Assembly (NCBI GenBank): GCA_030591305.1 | Contig: JAUVBI010000151.1 | Location: forward strand, 1-7,617 | Direction: 5' to 3' | From: Pseudomonadota bacterium | Lineage (GTDB): Bacteria; Pseudomonadota; Gammaproteobacteria; Pseudomonadales; Halieaceae | DNA length: 7,617 nucleotides | Shown: positions 1 through 7,617 of the stretch, one piece after another | How positions within the stretch are numbered: position 1 is the first letter of the stretch | How the letters are laid out: each line of letters begins with the position of its first letter | Notes under the pieces: model-generated | Told to the model about the DNA's origin: nothing | The model's database searches: none | What the model saw: the letters and a program-made list of their open reading frames with translations, nothing else | Position numbers and translations under genes: made by a program

Positions 1-806
1 ACCCGGTGGACAAACAGGTGTTGATAGATAAAGCACGCGCAGCGGCGGCAGAACTGCTGGAATACCGCGGCTTCACCGGCGACGAACTGGATGAGCTCTG
101 GCTGGAGCGCGGTGAAGATTATTTTCTACGCGAGCGCACCGAGGATATCGCCTGGCATACAGAGGCTATTGCCGGCCACTATGACCGGGAGCAACCTTTG
201 GTATTGGTGCGCAATACCACCGACTCCAGTGTAGCCAATGCGACACAAATTTTCATTCACGCCCGCAGCCGGGCCCACCTGTTCTCAACCATCTGTGCCG
301 AACTGGAACTACTAGATCTGAGTGTCCACGACGCGCGAATCTACAACGCAAATGACGGCATGAGCCTGGATACTTTTTTTGTGCTGGACTCCTCGGGAAA
401 ATCCTTCGCTGAGGACAGCGCCCGTATCAAACATATCGCAGAACACCTCACCACAGCGCTGACGAATGCCGCCAGTGCGCCCAACATCCCCCAGCGCAGG
501 ACACCGCGCCAGGTAAAATTATTTTCGATTCCCACGGTTACAAAAATGACCCTGGACGAAGCCAGAAATGTCTCTATCCTGGAAGTGGGCACACCGGACC
601 GCCCGGGGCTACTGGCCCGGCTTGCAAGAATTTTTGTCGACTTTAATGTGGAATTACAAGCCGCCAAAATACAAACTCTGGGTGAACGGGTAGAGGATGT
701 GTTTTTTCTCACTGACGAGTCGCAGCAGGCGATAAGTGATGAGAATTTATGTGCGGCCATCCAGTTGGCCATTCGCACTGAGTTAGATGAGCAGGCTGCT
801 GCCTGA
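1..806 (+). CDS. glnD: PII uridylyltransferase / uridylyl-removing enzyme, C-terminal part (5' end outside window)
   Basis: GlnD is the cytoplasmic nitrogen sensor that uridylylates and deuridylylates PII proteins in response to glutamine. Only about the last 267 residues are here, against roughly 850-900 for the whole family. The frame is open to the left edge (the codon before the GTG at 6 is CCG), so that GTG is an internal codon. What is visible is the stretch after the HD domain (WLERGEDYFLRER...IAWHTEAI), then two ACT domains. ACT1 runs from about nt 195 (PLVLVRNT) to 410, and ACT2 from about nt 567 (NVSILEVGTPDRPGLLARL) to the end. The motif TLGERVEDVFF in ACT2 is the classic GlnD C-terminus, and ACT domains are where glutamine is sensed. 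The TGA at 804-806 is 6 nt before dapC, so the two genes are probably co-transcribed. The nucleotidyltransferase and HD catalytic domains are outside the window and cannot be assessed. Confidence 0.95.
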   Translation, partial: PVDKQVLIDKARAAAAELLEYRGFTGDELDELWLERGEDYFLRERTEDIAWHTEAIAGHYDREQPLVLVRNTTDSSVANATQIFIHARSRAHLFSTICAELELLDLSVHDARIYNANDGMSLDTFFVLDSSGKSFAEDSARIKHIAEHLTTALTNAASAPNIPQRRTPRQVKLFSIPTVTKMTLDEARNVSILEVGTPDRPGLLARLARIFVDFNVELQAAKIQTLGERVEDVFFLTDESQQAISDENLCAAIQLAIRTELDEQAAA

Positions 807-812
807 CCGCTT

Positions 813-2003
813 ATGAACCCCGACCTGCAAACACTACAAGCCTACCCCTTTGAAAATTTGCGTCGGCTATTTTCAGACCTCACGCCCAATACTGACAAGC
901 CAGCTATCAGCCTGTCTATCGGTGAGCCCAGACACACACCCCCGCGTTTTGTCCTGGACGAACTGGCGGCCAATCTGGACAAGCTCTCCAACTACCCTGT
1001 TACAAAGGGTATTTATGAATTGCGCCAGGTTATAGCAAGCTGGCTGGAGTGCAGATTTGACCTTGAACACATTGATGCTGAGAGCCAGGTTCTTCCTGTT
1101 AATGGCACCCGTGAAGCCTTGTTTGCCTTTGCACAAGCGGTAATTTCTCGCACTCCTGACGCGACTGTGCTTTGCCCAAACCCGTTTTACCAGATTTACG
1201 AGGGTGCCGCCCTGCTGGCCGGTGCCCAGCCGCAATTTATAAACTGCACCGCAGCCAACAACTTCCTCCCGGACTTTGACGCTGTCACCGCAGAACAATG
1301 GCAGCAGTGCCAGTTGCTGTATTTATGCAGCCCCGGCAATCCCACAGGTGCAGTTATTCCTGTGGCAATATTACAACAGCTCATAGCCCTGGCACGGGAA
1401 CACGATTTTATTATCGCCAGTGATGAGTGCTACTCGGAATTGTATTTCGATGAGGGACACCCTCCCCCAGGGTTACTGCAAGCCTGCGAATTATCAACGC
1501 CGGGCGACTACCAAAACTGCGTGGTGTTTCACAGCCTGTCCAAGCGCTCAAACCTGCCCGGCTTGCGCTCTGGCTTCGTCGCAGGCGATGCCGATGTACT
1601 GAAAGAGTTTCTGCAATACCGCACCTACCACGGTTGCGCCATGCCACTGCATCACCAACTGGCCAGCATCGCGGCCTGGAACGACGAACAACATGTGGTG
1701 GAGAATCGTCGCCTGTACCGGGAAAAATTCTCGCTGGTACTGGATATCCTGGACGGACACCTGACAGTGCAAAGGCCCGAGGCCGGCTTTTATCTCTGGC
1801 CCAAGACGCCAGTTCCGGACACGGAGTTTGCCCGGCAACTGTATACGCGCGAGCATGTAACGGTGTTACCGGGGCGATTTCTGGCACGACAGGCGCACGG
1901 CATCAACCCGGGAGAAAACCGGGTGCGCATCGCTCTGGTAGCAGAGCTTGAGCAATGCGCCGAGGCCGCCCACAGAATCGTCAACTGTTTAGATTCCCTG
2001 TAA
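813..2003 (+). CDS. dapC: N-succinyldiaminopimelate aminotransferase (fold type I, PLP-dependent)
   Basis: This 396-aa cytoplasmic enzyme converts N-succinyl-2-amino-6-ketopimelate to N-succinyl-LL-diaminopimelate with glutamate as amino donor, in the succinylase branch of lysine/peptidoglycan precursor synthesis. It has the class I/II aminotransferase landmarks in order: an N-terminal YPFENLRRLF...ISLSIGEPRH typical of the DapC subfamily, the CSPGNPTG loop (Asn176), ASDECY with the PLP-ring Asp204 and Tyr207, the Schiff-base lysine Lys244 in SLSKRSNLPGLRSGF, and the carboxylate-binding Arg372 in NRVRIAL. The length is normal for the family. The start is the ATG 6 nt after the glnD stop; there is no good Shine-Dalgarno sequence, so translational coupling to glnD is likely. 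DapC is favoured over a general aspartate/alanine aminotransferase by the N-terminal motif and by dapD and dapE lying 2-3 kb downstream. Exact substrate specificity remains inferred. Confidence 0.93.
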   Translation: MNPDLQTLQAYPFENLRRLFSDLTPNTDKPAISLSIGEPRHTPPRFVLDELAANLDKLSNYPVTKGIYELRQVIASWLECRFDLEHIDAESQVLPVNGTREALFAFAQAVISRTPDATVLCPNPFYQIYEGAALLAGAQPQFINCTAANNFLPDFDAVTAEQWQQCQLLYLCSPGNPTGAVIPVAILQQLIALAREHDFIIASDECYSELYFDEGHPPPGLLQACELSTPGDYQNCVVFHSLSKRSNLPGLRSGFVAGDADVLKEFLQYRTYHGCAMPLHHQLASIAAWNDEQHVVENRRLYREKFSLVLDILDGHLTVQRPEAGFYLWPKTPVPDTEFARQLYTREHVTVLPGRFLARQAHGINPGENRVRIALVAELEQCAEAAHRIVNCLDSL

Positions 2004-2013
2004 TGATGTCGCC

Positions 2014-2667
2014 ATGTTAAAAGCTGAGCGCGTTAGCACTATCTTGCGGCGTTTACAGGAACTGTACCCGGAAACCCCCGTTCCCCTGGATCACTGCGAT
2101 ACATTTACCCTGCTGGTAGCCGTATTACTGAGCGCCCAGTGTACCGATGCACGTGTTAACACGGTCACACCGGCCCTGTTCTCCCTGGCAGACAACCCCG
2201 CTGATATGGCCCGACAAAAGGTCGAGGACATAAAAGCGATTATCCGTCCCTGTGGTTTATCACCGCAAAAATCCAAAGCCATCAAGGGCCTCAGTGAAAT
2301 TCTTGTGGAGGAGCATGCCGCTGCCGTACCCCAGGATATGGAAGCGCTGGAGCGCTTGCCTGGCGTTGGCCACAAAACCGCCAGCGTGGTGATGTCCCAG
2401 GCCTTTGGTGTGCCCGCCTTTCCGGTGGACACACACATACATCGCCTGGCCCAGCGCTGGGGGCTGACCAATGGTAAAAATGTGGTACAGACAGAGAGGG
2501 ACCTGAAACGACTTTTCCCTGAGGAGTTGTGGAATAAATTACATCTGCAGATTATTTTCTATGGCCGGGAGTTTTGTACTGCCAGAGGCTGTGATGGCCG
2601 GGTGTGTGAGATATGCACCACCTGCTATCCGGAGCGCAGGGCGCCAAAGAAGACTCGCAAGGCCTAG
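2014..2667 (+). CDS. nth: Endonuclease III, HhH-GPD DNA glycosylase/AP lyase, with atypical cysteine cluster
   Basis: This 217-aa base-excision-repair enzyme should remove oxidised pyrimidines from DNA and cleave the abasic site by beta-elimination. E. coli Nth is 211 aa. The helix-hairpin-helix LPGVGHKTASVV carries the catalytic lysine (Lys121, matching E. coli Lys120). The GPD segment FPVDTHIHRLAQRWGL carries the catalytic aspartate (Asp139, matching Asp138). The N-terminal fold motif TLLVAVLLSAQCTDARVN is intact. The C-terminal iron-sulphur region is unusual. The canonical spacing C-X6-C-X2-C-X5-C would put cysteines at 188, 195, 198 and 204, but residue 195 is Gly, and extra cysteines occur at 193 and 201 (CTARGCDGRVCEICTTC). 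The start is ATG 2014, 10 nt after the dapC stop, without a clear Shine-Dalgarno sequence. A five-codon frame (ATG at 2003 to TAA at 2018-2020) bridges the dapC stop and this start. The TAG stop lies in a CTAG shared with the convergent gene. Confidence 0.93.
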   Translation: MLKAERVSTILRRLQELYPETPVPLDHCDTFTLLVAVLLSAQCTDARVNTVTPALFSLADNPADMARQKVEDIKAIIRPCGLSPQKSKAIKGLSEILVEEHAAAVPQDMEALERLPGVGHKTASVVMSQAFGVPAFPVDTHIHRLAQRWGLTNGKNVVQTERDLKRLFPEELWNKLHLQIIFYGREFCTARGCDGRVCEICTTCYPERRAPKKTRKA

Positions 2668-3491
2668 TCTGGCGGGCGAACATCAATGCCGTCAGGCTCG
2701 AGCGTACGTGCTACAAAAGGCGCGTACAACATGCCATCTATACGCTGCTCATTGGTGGTATACGTATTCAGTCCGATTTTTGCAAACTTCTGCTGCTCTG
2801 CAGTCGTGGGCTGATATGTAGAGAAAAGATAATCGAACCAGGGCACCGAGGCGCTGTAATTTGAATCAGTGAAGCATTTTTCAGCCAAATGATGCGTACG
2901 ATGAAATGCAGGTGTTACTACGATATAACGCAACCAACGCTCCAGACGAGCGGGAACGTCAATATTCGCGTGTGTTAATATCGCCATGATTAGATCGCCA
3001 GCGCGATAAAGAACAAGGACCTCGGGTGCACTCCCCAGTAACCAAACCACTGCGGAGATTGGGACGATGTTAATCATAGCTTCTAGCGGATGATGCCTGA
3101 ACGCCGTAGATACGTCGACTTCCTTATCAGAATGGTGCACGGCGTGAAAACGCCAGAGAAAAGGAAACTTGTGCATGGCAATATGGAGAGAATAGCGCGC
3201 CAGTTCCAATACGAGAAATGTTGCGGATACATCTATCCACAAGGGACGATTAGTCAGCCCGAGTAAAGGGCCAGACCCGAGGCTGTAGATAATAGAGACA
3301 GCGACAAAAGTACTAAAAAAGTGGCTGACTACATAGGTAAGCAGTGCCAAGCCACCATTATTTAGCCAGCGAGAGATAGACACTTCGCCCTCACGAGCAG
3401 GCCGCAACATCTCCATAACCATGCCAACGGTGAACGCCCCAAGTGTCACTACGATAAAATTGATAGAAAGCCCAAGGGTCGTTTCAATCAT
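2664..3491 (-). CDS. Sterol desaturase / fatty acid hydroxylase family membrane protein
   Basis: This is a 275-aa integral membrane protein of the fatty acid hydroxylase superfamily (sterol desaturase type), whose members use a di-iron centre held by histidine boxes to hydroxylate or desaturate lipids with O2. All boxes are present: His103 and His107 (HIAMH), His116/119/120 (FHAVHHSD), His133/134 (FRHHPLE), His174 (THANID), and His197/200/201 (FHRTHHL), followed by the family end motif NYSASVPWFDYLFSTY (211-226). Hydrophobic segments at about 8-28, 48-71, 84-100 and 140-162 are probable membrane helices. ATG 3491 is the only sensible start, because an in-frame TAA lies about 30 nt upstream. 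The nearest purine-rich stretch (AGAGGT on the minus strand, 3508-3513) is 16 nt from the ATG, too far for a good ribosome binding site. The gene runs against its neighbours and looks more AT-rich: single 60-base lines counted by hand gave 43-52% GC, against 67% for one line in dapE. It is possibly acquired. The substrate cannot be told from sequence. Confidence 0.88.
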   Translation of the reverse strand: MIETTLGLSINFIVVTLGAFTVGMVMEMLRPAREGEVSISRWLNNGGLALLTYVVSHFFSTFVAVSIIYSLGSGPLLGLTNRPLWIDVSATFLVLELARYSLHIAMHKFPFLWRFHAVHHSDKEVDVSTAFRHHPLEAMINIVPISAVVWLLGSAPEVLVLYRAGDLIMAILTHANIDVPARLERWLRYIVVTPAFHRTHHLAEKCFTDSNYSASVPWFDYLFSTYQPTTAEQQKFAKIGLNTYTTNEQRIDGMLYAPFVARTLEPDGIDVRPPD

Positions 3492-3632
3492 GGATATCGA
3501 TGTGATTACCTCTATAGATTAGTCCTGCTCGCGCTCGCTAAAAATTTCGGAGCAATATGCTGTGCCATAAGAGAGCCCATCGCTGGGAATTAGTGCACCC
3601 TGGATGGCGGAAGTTTCTTCGCCACTTCCATC

Positions 3633-3649
3633 GCAATACGCGCTATTGC
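3633..3649. repeat. Inverted repeat, 6-bp arms with 5-bp spacer (possible operator)
   Basis: GCAATA (3633-3638) and TATTGC (3644-3649) are perfect reverse complements around CGCGC. The repeat is about 50 nt upstream of the candidate -10 for yffB-dapD-dapE and about 140 nt upstream of the desaturase start on the other strand. It could be a binding site for a dimeric regulator or only a chance palindrome. I do not recognise the regulator. Confidence 0.3.
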
Positions 3650-3699
3650 CTGGGTCGCACAGCAGGAATCATAGCTCGCTACAACTAATAGAGCCAATT

Positions 3700-3708
3700 T
3701 GCTATGCT
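3700..3708 (+). promoter_or_regulatory. Candidate extended -10 promoter for yffB-dapD-dapE
   Basis: TGCTATGCT reads as an extended -10 (TGn plus TATGCT, 4 of 6 consensus bases). No convincing -35 hexamer stands 16-18 nt upstream, which fits the extended -10 class but also keeps confidence low. Transcription would begin near 3714-3716, giving a leader of about 35 nt to the TTG start at 3751. It is the best match seen in the intergenic region for the downstream operon. Confidence 0.3.
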
Positions 3709-3739
3709 ACGCCGCTCGCAAATACCTGAACACGCATGT

Positions 3740-3743
3740 GGAG
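3740..3743 (+). promoter_or_regulatory. Shine-Dalgarno GGAG that favours the TTG start of yffB
   Basis: GGAG at 3740-3743 stands 7 nt before TTG 3751. The longer ATG start at 3736 would place this motif inside the coding region and has no purine-rich site upstream. The TTG start gives the N-terminus MVTLYGIKNCDT, typical of the family, so this site decides the start. Confidence 0.55.
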
Positions 3744-3750
3744 CGAACCC

Positions 3751-4107
3751 TTGGTAACACTTTACGGCATAAAAAACTGTGACACCGTGAAAAAGGCCCG
3801 ATTATGGCTCGATAAGCGTGGTATTGACCACCAGTTTCACGACTTCAGGGTCGATGGGCTATCGGCAGACTCAGTGCAGGAATGGCTGGACGAGTTGGGC
3901 TGGGAAACCCTGGTCAACAAACGCAGCACAACATGGAAGCAGATGGATCCGGATGCGAGAAGTACCATGGACGCCGTCACTGCCAAGGCGGCAATTTTGG
4001 AGCAGCCTACACTGATCAAGCGCCCCCTACTGGATACCGGTCAGAGTGTCTGCACCGGGTTTTCAGCGGACAATTACGAGAAGATATTCACACAACACAC
4101 GCTTTAG
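3751..4107 (+). CDS. yffB: ArsC/Spx-like thioredoxin-fold protein, YffB type
   Basis: This small cytoplasmic protein of the arsenate reductase (ArsC) superfamily is 118 aa from the TTG start, the usual length for YffB proteins. The single N-terminal cysteine, Cys10 in LYGIKNCDTVKKA, is the conserved ArsC-type site. There is no CXXC as in Spx. Further family landmarks are HDFRVDG, ELGWETLVNKRSTTWK and the conserved LIKRPLLDTG with Arg/Pro near the active site. Family members are suspected glutathione-linked thiol reductases, but a physiological substrate is not established. Genuine arsenate reduction is not implied, since no ars genes are nearby. I chose TTG 3751 over ATG 3736 because of the GGAG at 3740-3743 and the family N-terminus; with ATG the protein would be 123 aa and begin MWSEP. 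It is probably the first gene of an operon with dapD (9-nt gap), a neighbour pairing also known in pseudomonads. Confidence 0.9.
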   Translation: MVTLYGIKNCDTVKKARLWLDKRGIDHQFHDFRVDGLSADSVQEWLDELGWETLVNKRSTTWKQMDPDARSTMDAVTAKAAILEQPTLIKRPLLDTGQSVCTGFSADNYEKIFTQHTL

Positions 4108-4109
4108 GA
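4106..4109 (+). promoter_or_regulatory. dapD: Shine-Dalgarno AGGA for dapD, overlapping the yffB stop
   Basis: AGGA at 4106-4109 shares its first two bases with the yffB TAG stop (4105-4107) and lies 7 nt before ATG 4117. It is one of the few well-formed ribosome binding sites in the window, and its position suggests coupling of yffB and dapD translation. Confidence 0.6.
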
Positions 4110-4116
4110 TAACACT

Positions 4117-7050
<2,934 letters not shown>

Positions 7051-7051
7051 T

Positions 7052-7094
7052 GTGTACTCTCTCTGTCGTTTTACTGATAAGCTGAGAGAGACAC
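7052..7094 (-). repeat. Inverted repeat in the leader of the leftward dehydrogenase, covering its ribosome binding site
   Basis: Read on the minus strand, GTGT-CTCTCTC (7094-7084) can pair with GAGAGAG-T-ACAC (7063-7052). This gives an 11-bp stem with one bulged base (7056) and a 20-nt loop. The 3' arm contains the GAGAGAG taken as Shine-Dalgarno for GTG 7050. It could occlude translation initiation, act as a DNA operator, or be chance, since both arms are low-complexity. If transcription starts from the TATAGT-like box at 7098-7093 (near 7086), the 5' arm would be mostly absent from the RNA. Confidence 0.35.
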
Positions 7095-7113
7095 TATAAA
7101 CGTTTTTCAAAAC

Positions 7114-7119
7114 TATAAT
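7114..7119 (+). promoter_or_regulatory. Consensus -10 box for the rightward dehydrogenase
   Basis: TATAAT at 7114-7119 is a perfect sigma-70 -10 hexamer, 31 nt before ATG 7151, so transcription would start near 7126. The -35 position (about 7091-7096, ACACTA) is poor. An oppositely oriented TATAGT (7098-7093) may serve the leftward gene, making the 100-nt spacer a compact divergent promoter region. Confidence 0.45.
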
Positions 7120-7150
7120 CACCGCTCACACAAGCTCGTCGGGAATAAAT

Positions 7151-7617
7151 ATGTCGAACACGAAAACGGCCTTGATAACCGGCGCCTCCGCCGGGCTGGG
7201 AAAGGAATTTGCAGAGCAACTGGCCAGTGCGGGTTACGAGTTGGTCCTGGTAGCACGGCGCAAAGAAAAACTGGACGAAGTGGCCGCCGAAATTCACGCT
7301 ACTCACGGCGTTGCAGTAAACACCATCGCAGCCGACCTGAATGACACAGGCTCCCCGCAGAAAATCTTCGACGAGGTCAGCGCCGCCGGGCAGCACATTG
7401 ATTTTCTGGTTAACAATGCCGGGGCCGCTGGCTGTGATCTGCTACAGGACAGGGATTGGCAGATTCAGCAGGACTTTTTCCAATTGATGATGCTGTCAGT
7501 CGCCCACCTGTGCCACTTGTTTATACCCGGCATGCGCGAGCGCGGCTTCGGCCGTGTTATCAATATCGCTTCGGTGGCCGGCAGGGTCCCCCGGGTTGGC
7601 GGCTGCAATTACGGCCC
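7151..7617 (+). CDS. Short-chain dehydrogenase/reductase, DltE-like, N-terminal 155 residues (3' end outside window)
   Basis: The frame is open from ATG 7151 to the window edge, giving 155 residues of a second COG0300-type SDR; a full protein of about 250-270 aa is expected. Visible motifs are: TGASAGLG (10-17), VARR (34-37) suggesting NADP(H), Asp62 in AADL, NNAG (88-91), catalytic Ser141 in NIASVAG, and catalytic Tyr154 in the final NYGP. The partner lysine, expected at 158, is just outside. The helix-4 asparagine position aligns by eye with Met113 in QLMMLSVAHLCHLF. Weak GGGA at 7141-7144 precedes the ATG by 6 nt, and a consensus -10 lies at 7114-7119. The N-terminus strongly resembles that of the divergent SDR, including the shared TGASAGLG and VARR, so they are probably related, although the cofactor motif is common to the whole family. 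Substrate unknown. Confidence 0.9.
   Translation, partial: MSNTKTALITGASAGLGKEFAEQLASAGYELVLVARRKEKLDEVAAEIHATHGVAVNTIAADLNDTGSPQKIFDEVSAAGQHIDFLVNNAGAAGCDLLQDRDWQIQQDFFQLMMLSVAHLCHLFIPGMRERGFGRVINIASVAGRVPRVGGCNYG

Larger units (their letters stand above)
3492..3735. other. Intergenic region between divergent desaturase and yffB-dapD-dapE
   Basis: This 244-nt stretch between divergently transcribed genes contains no gene I can support. It holds a 6+5+6 inverted repeat (3633-3649), a candidate extended -10 for the rightward operon (3700-3708), a short bulged hairpin at 3606-3623 (GGCGGAAG / CTTCGCC, loop TTT) that overlaps an alternative 6-bp pair (GGAAGT 3609-3614 / ACTTCC 3624-3629), and an 8-nt direct repeat GCTCGCTA (3533-3540 and 3674-3681). 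None of the hairpins is followed by a T-run, so they do not look like intrinsic terminators. The promoters of both flanking genes must lie here unless the rightward genes are read from much further upstream. Short open frames of about 31-35 codons exist on both strands but have no recognisable content. Confidence 0.6.

Noticed and set aside
1411..1887. 158-codon open frame on the minus strand inside dapC
   Set aside because: It is antisense to a clear, fully motif-supported dapC, has no recognisable domain, and its proline/arginine-rich composition is typical of a shadow frame in GC-rich coding sequence.
3606..3629. Intrinsic terminator from the hairpin GGCGGAAG/CTTCGCC
   Set aside because: The stem is short and bulged, there is no T-run on either strand, and it lies between two divergent gene starts where a terminator is not expected.
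3590..3697. 35-codon minus-strand frame from TTG in the intergenic region (ALLVVASYDSCCATQ...), considered as a small protein or gene relic
   Set aside because: It reads somewhat protein-like, but it is too short, has a TTG start without a ribosome binding site, and matches no family I know. Conservation would be needed to take it seriously.
3709..3750. Lysine riboswitch upstream of yffB-dapD-dapE
   Set aside because: The leader after the candidate promoter is only about 35 nt, far too short for the roughly 170-nt lysine aptamer, and no matching motifs are seen in the rest of the spacer.
3736..4107. Arsenate resistance gene (arsC)
   Set aside because: The fold is ArsC-like, but the motif set and position next to dapD fit the YffB group, and no ars regulator or transporter is nearby.
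7094..7396. 100-codon minus-strand frame opposite the rightward dehydrogenase
   Set aside because: It lies antisense to an SDR with complete cofactor motifs and crosses the divergent promoter. No domain is recognised.

Overview
The window looks like ordinary chromosomal core sequence from a gammaproteobacterium. The best guess is a marine or environmental member of the Pseudomonadales/Cellvibrionales side. This rests on three things: the long Pseudomonas-type DapD (343 aa), the gene neighbourhood glnD-dapC ... yffB-dapD-dapE known from pseudomonads and relatives, and moderate to high GC coding sequence. The taxon is an inference; no rRNA or other marker is present.

Left block (1-2667, + strand): the 3' end of glnD (PII uridylyltransferase), dapC (N-succinyldiaminopimelate aminotransferase) and nth (endonuclease III) are tightly packed, with gaps of 6 and 10 nt. 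A leftward gene for a membrane-bound sterol desaturase/fatty acid hydroxylase family protein (2664-3491, - strand) then meets nth head-on, and the two stop codons share one CTAG. This gene looks more AT-rich than its neighbours and separates the two halves of the dap neighbourhood, so it may be a later insertion. A 244-nt intergenic region (3492-3735) follows. It holds small inverted repeats and a plausible promoter for the next operon.

Middle block (3751-6301, + strand): yffB (ArsC/Spx-like thioredoxin-fold protein), dapD and dapE are closely spaced and probably co-transcribed. With dapC, the window encodes three consecutive steps of the succinylase branch of diaminopimelate/lysine synthesis: DapD succinylates tetrahydrodipicolinate, DapC transaminates the product, and DapE removes the succinyl group to give LL-DAP. 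The C-terminal ACT domains of GlnD, the nitrogen sensor, lie directly upstream.

Right block (6298-7617): two short-chain dehydrogenases/reductases of the DltE-like (COG0300) type are arranged head to head over a 100-nt divergent promoter region. The leftward one again overlaps dapE stop-to-stop by 4 nt. The rightward one runs off the window just after its catalytic tyrosine.

I found no mobile element, CRISPR array, tRNA, rRNA or defence system. The points most worth a second look are: the unusual cysteine arrangement in the Nth iron-sulphur region; the two 4-nt convergent stop overlaps; the TTG start of yffB; a possible hairpin over the ribosome binding site of the leftward dehydrogenase; and the apparent loss of the helix-4 asparagine in both dehydrogenases.
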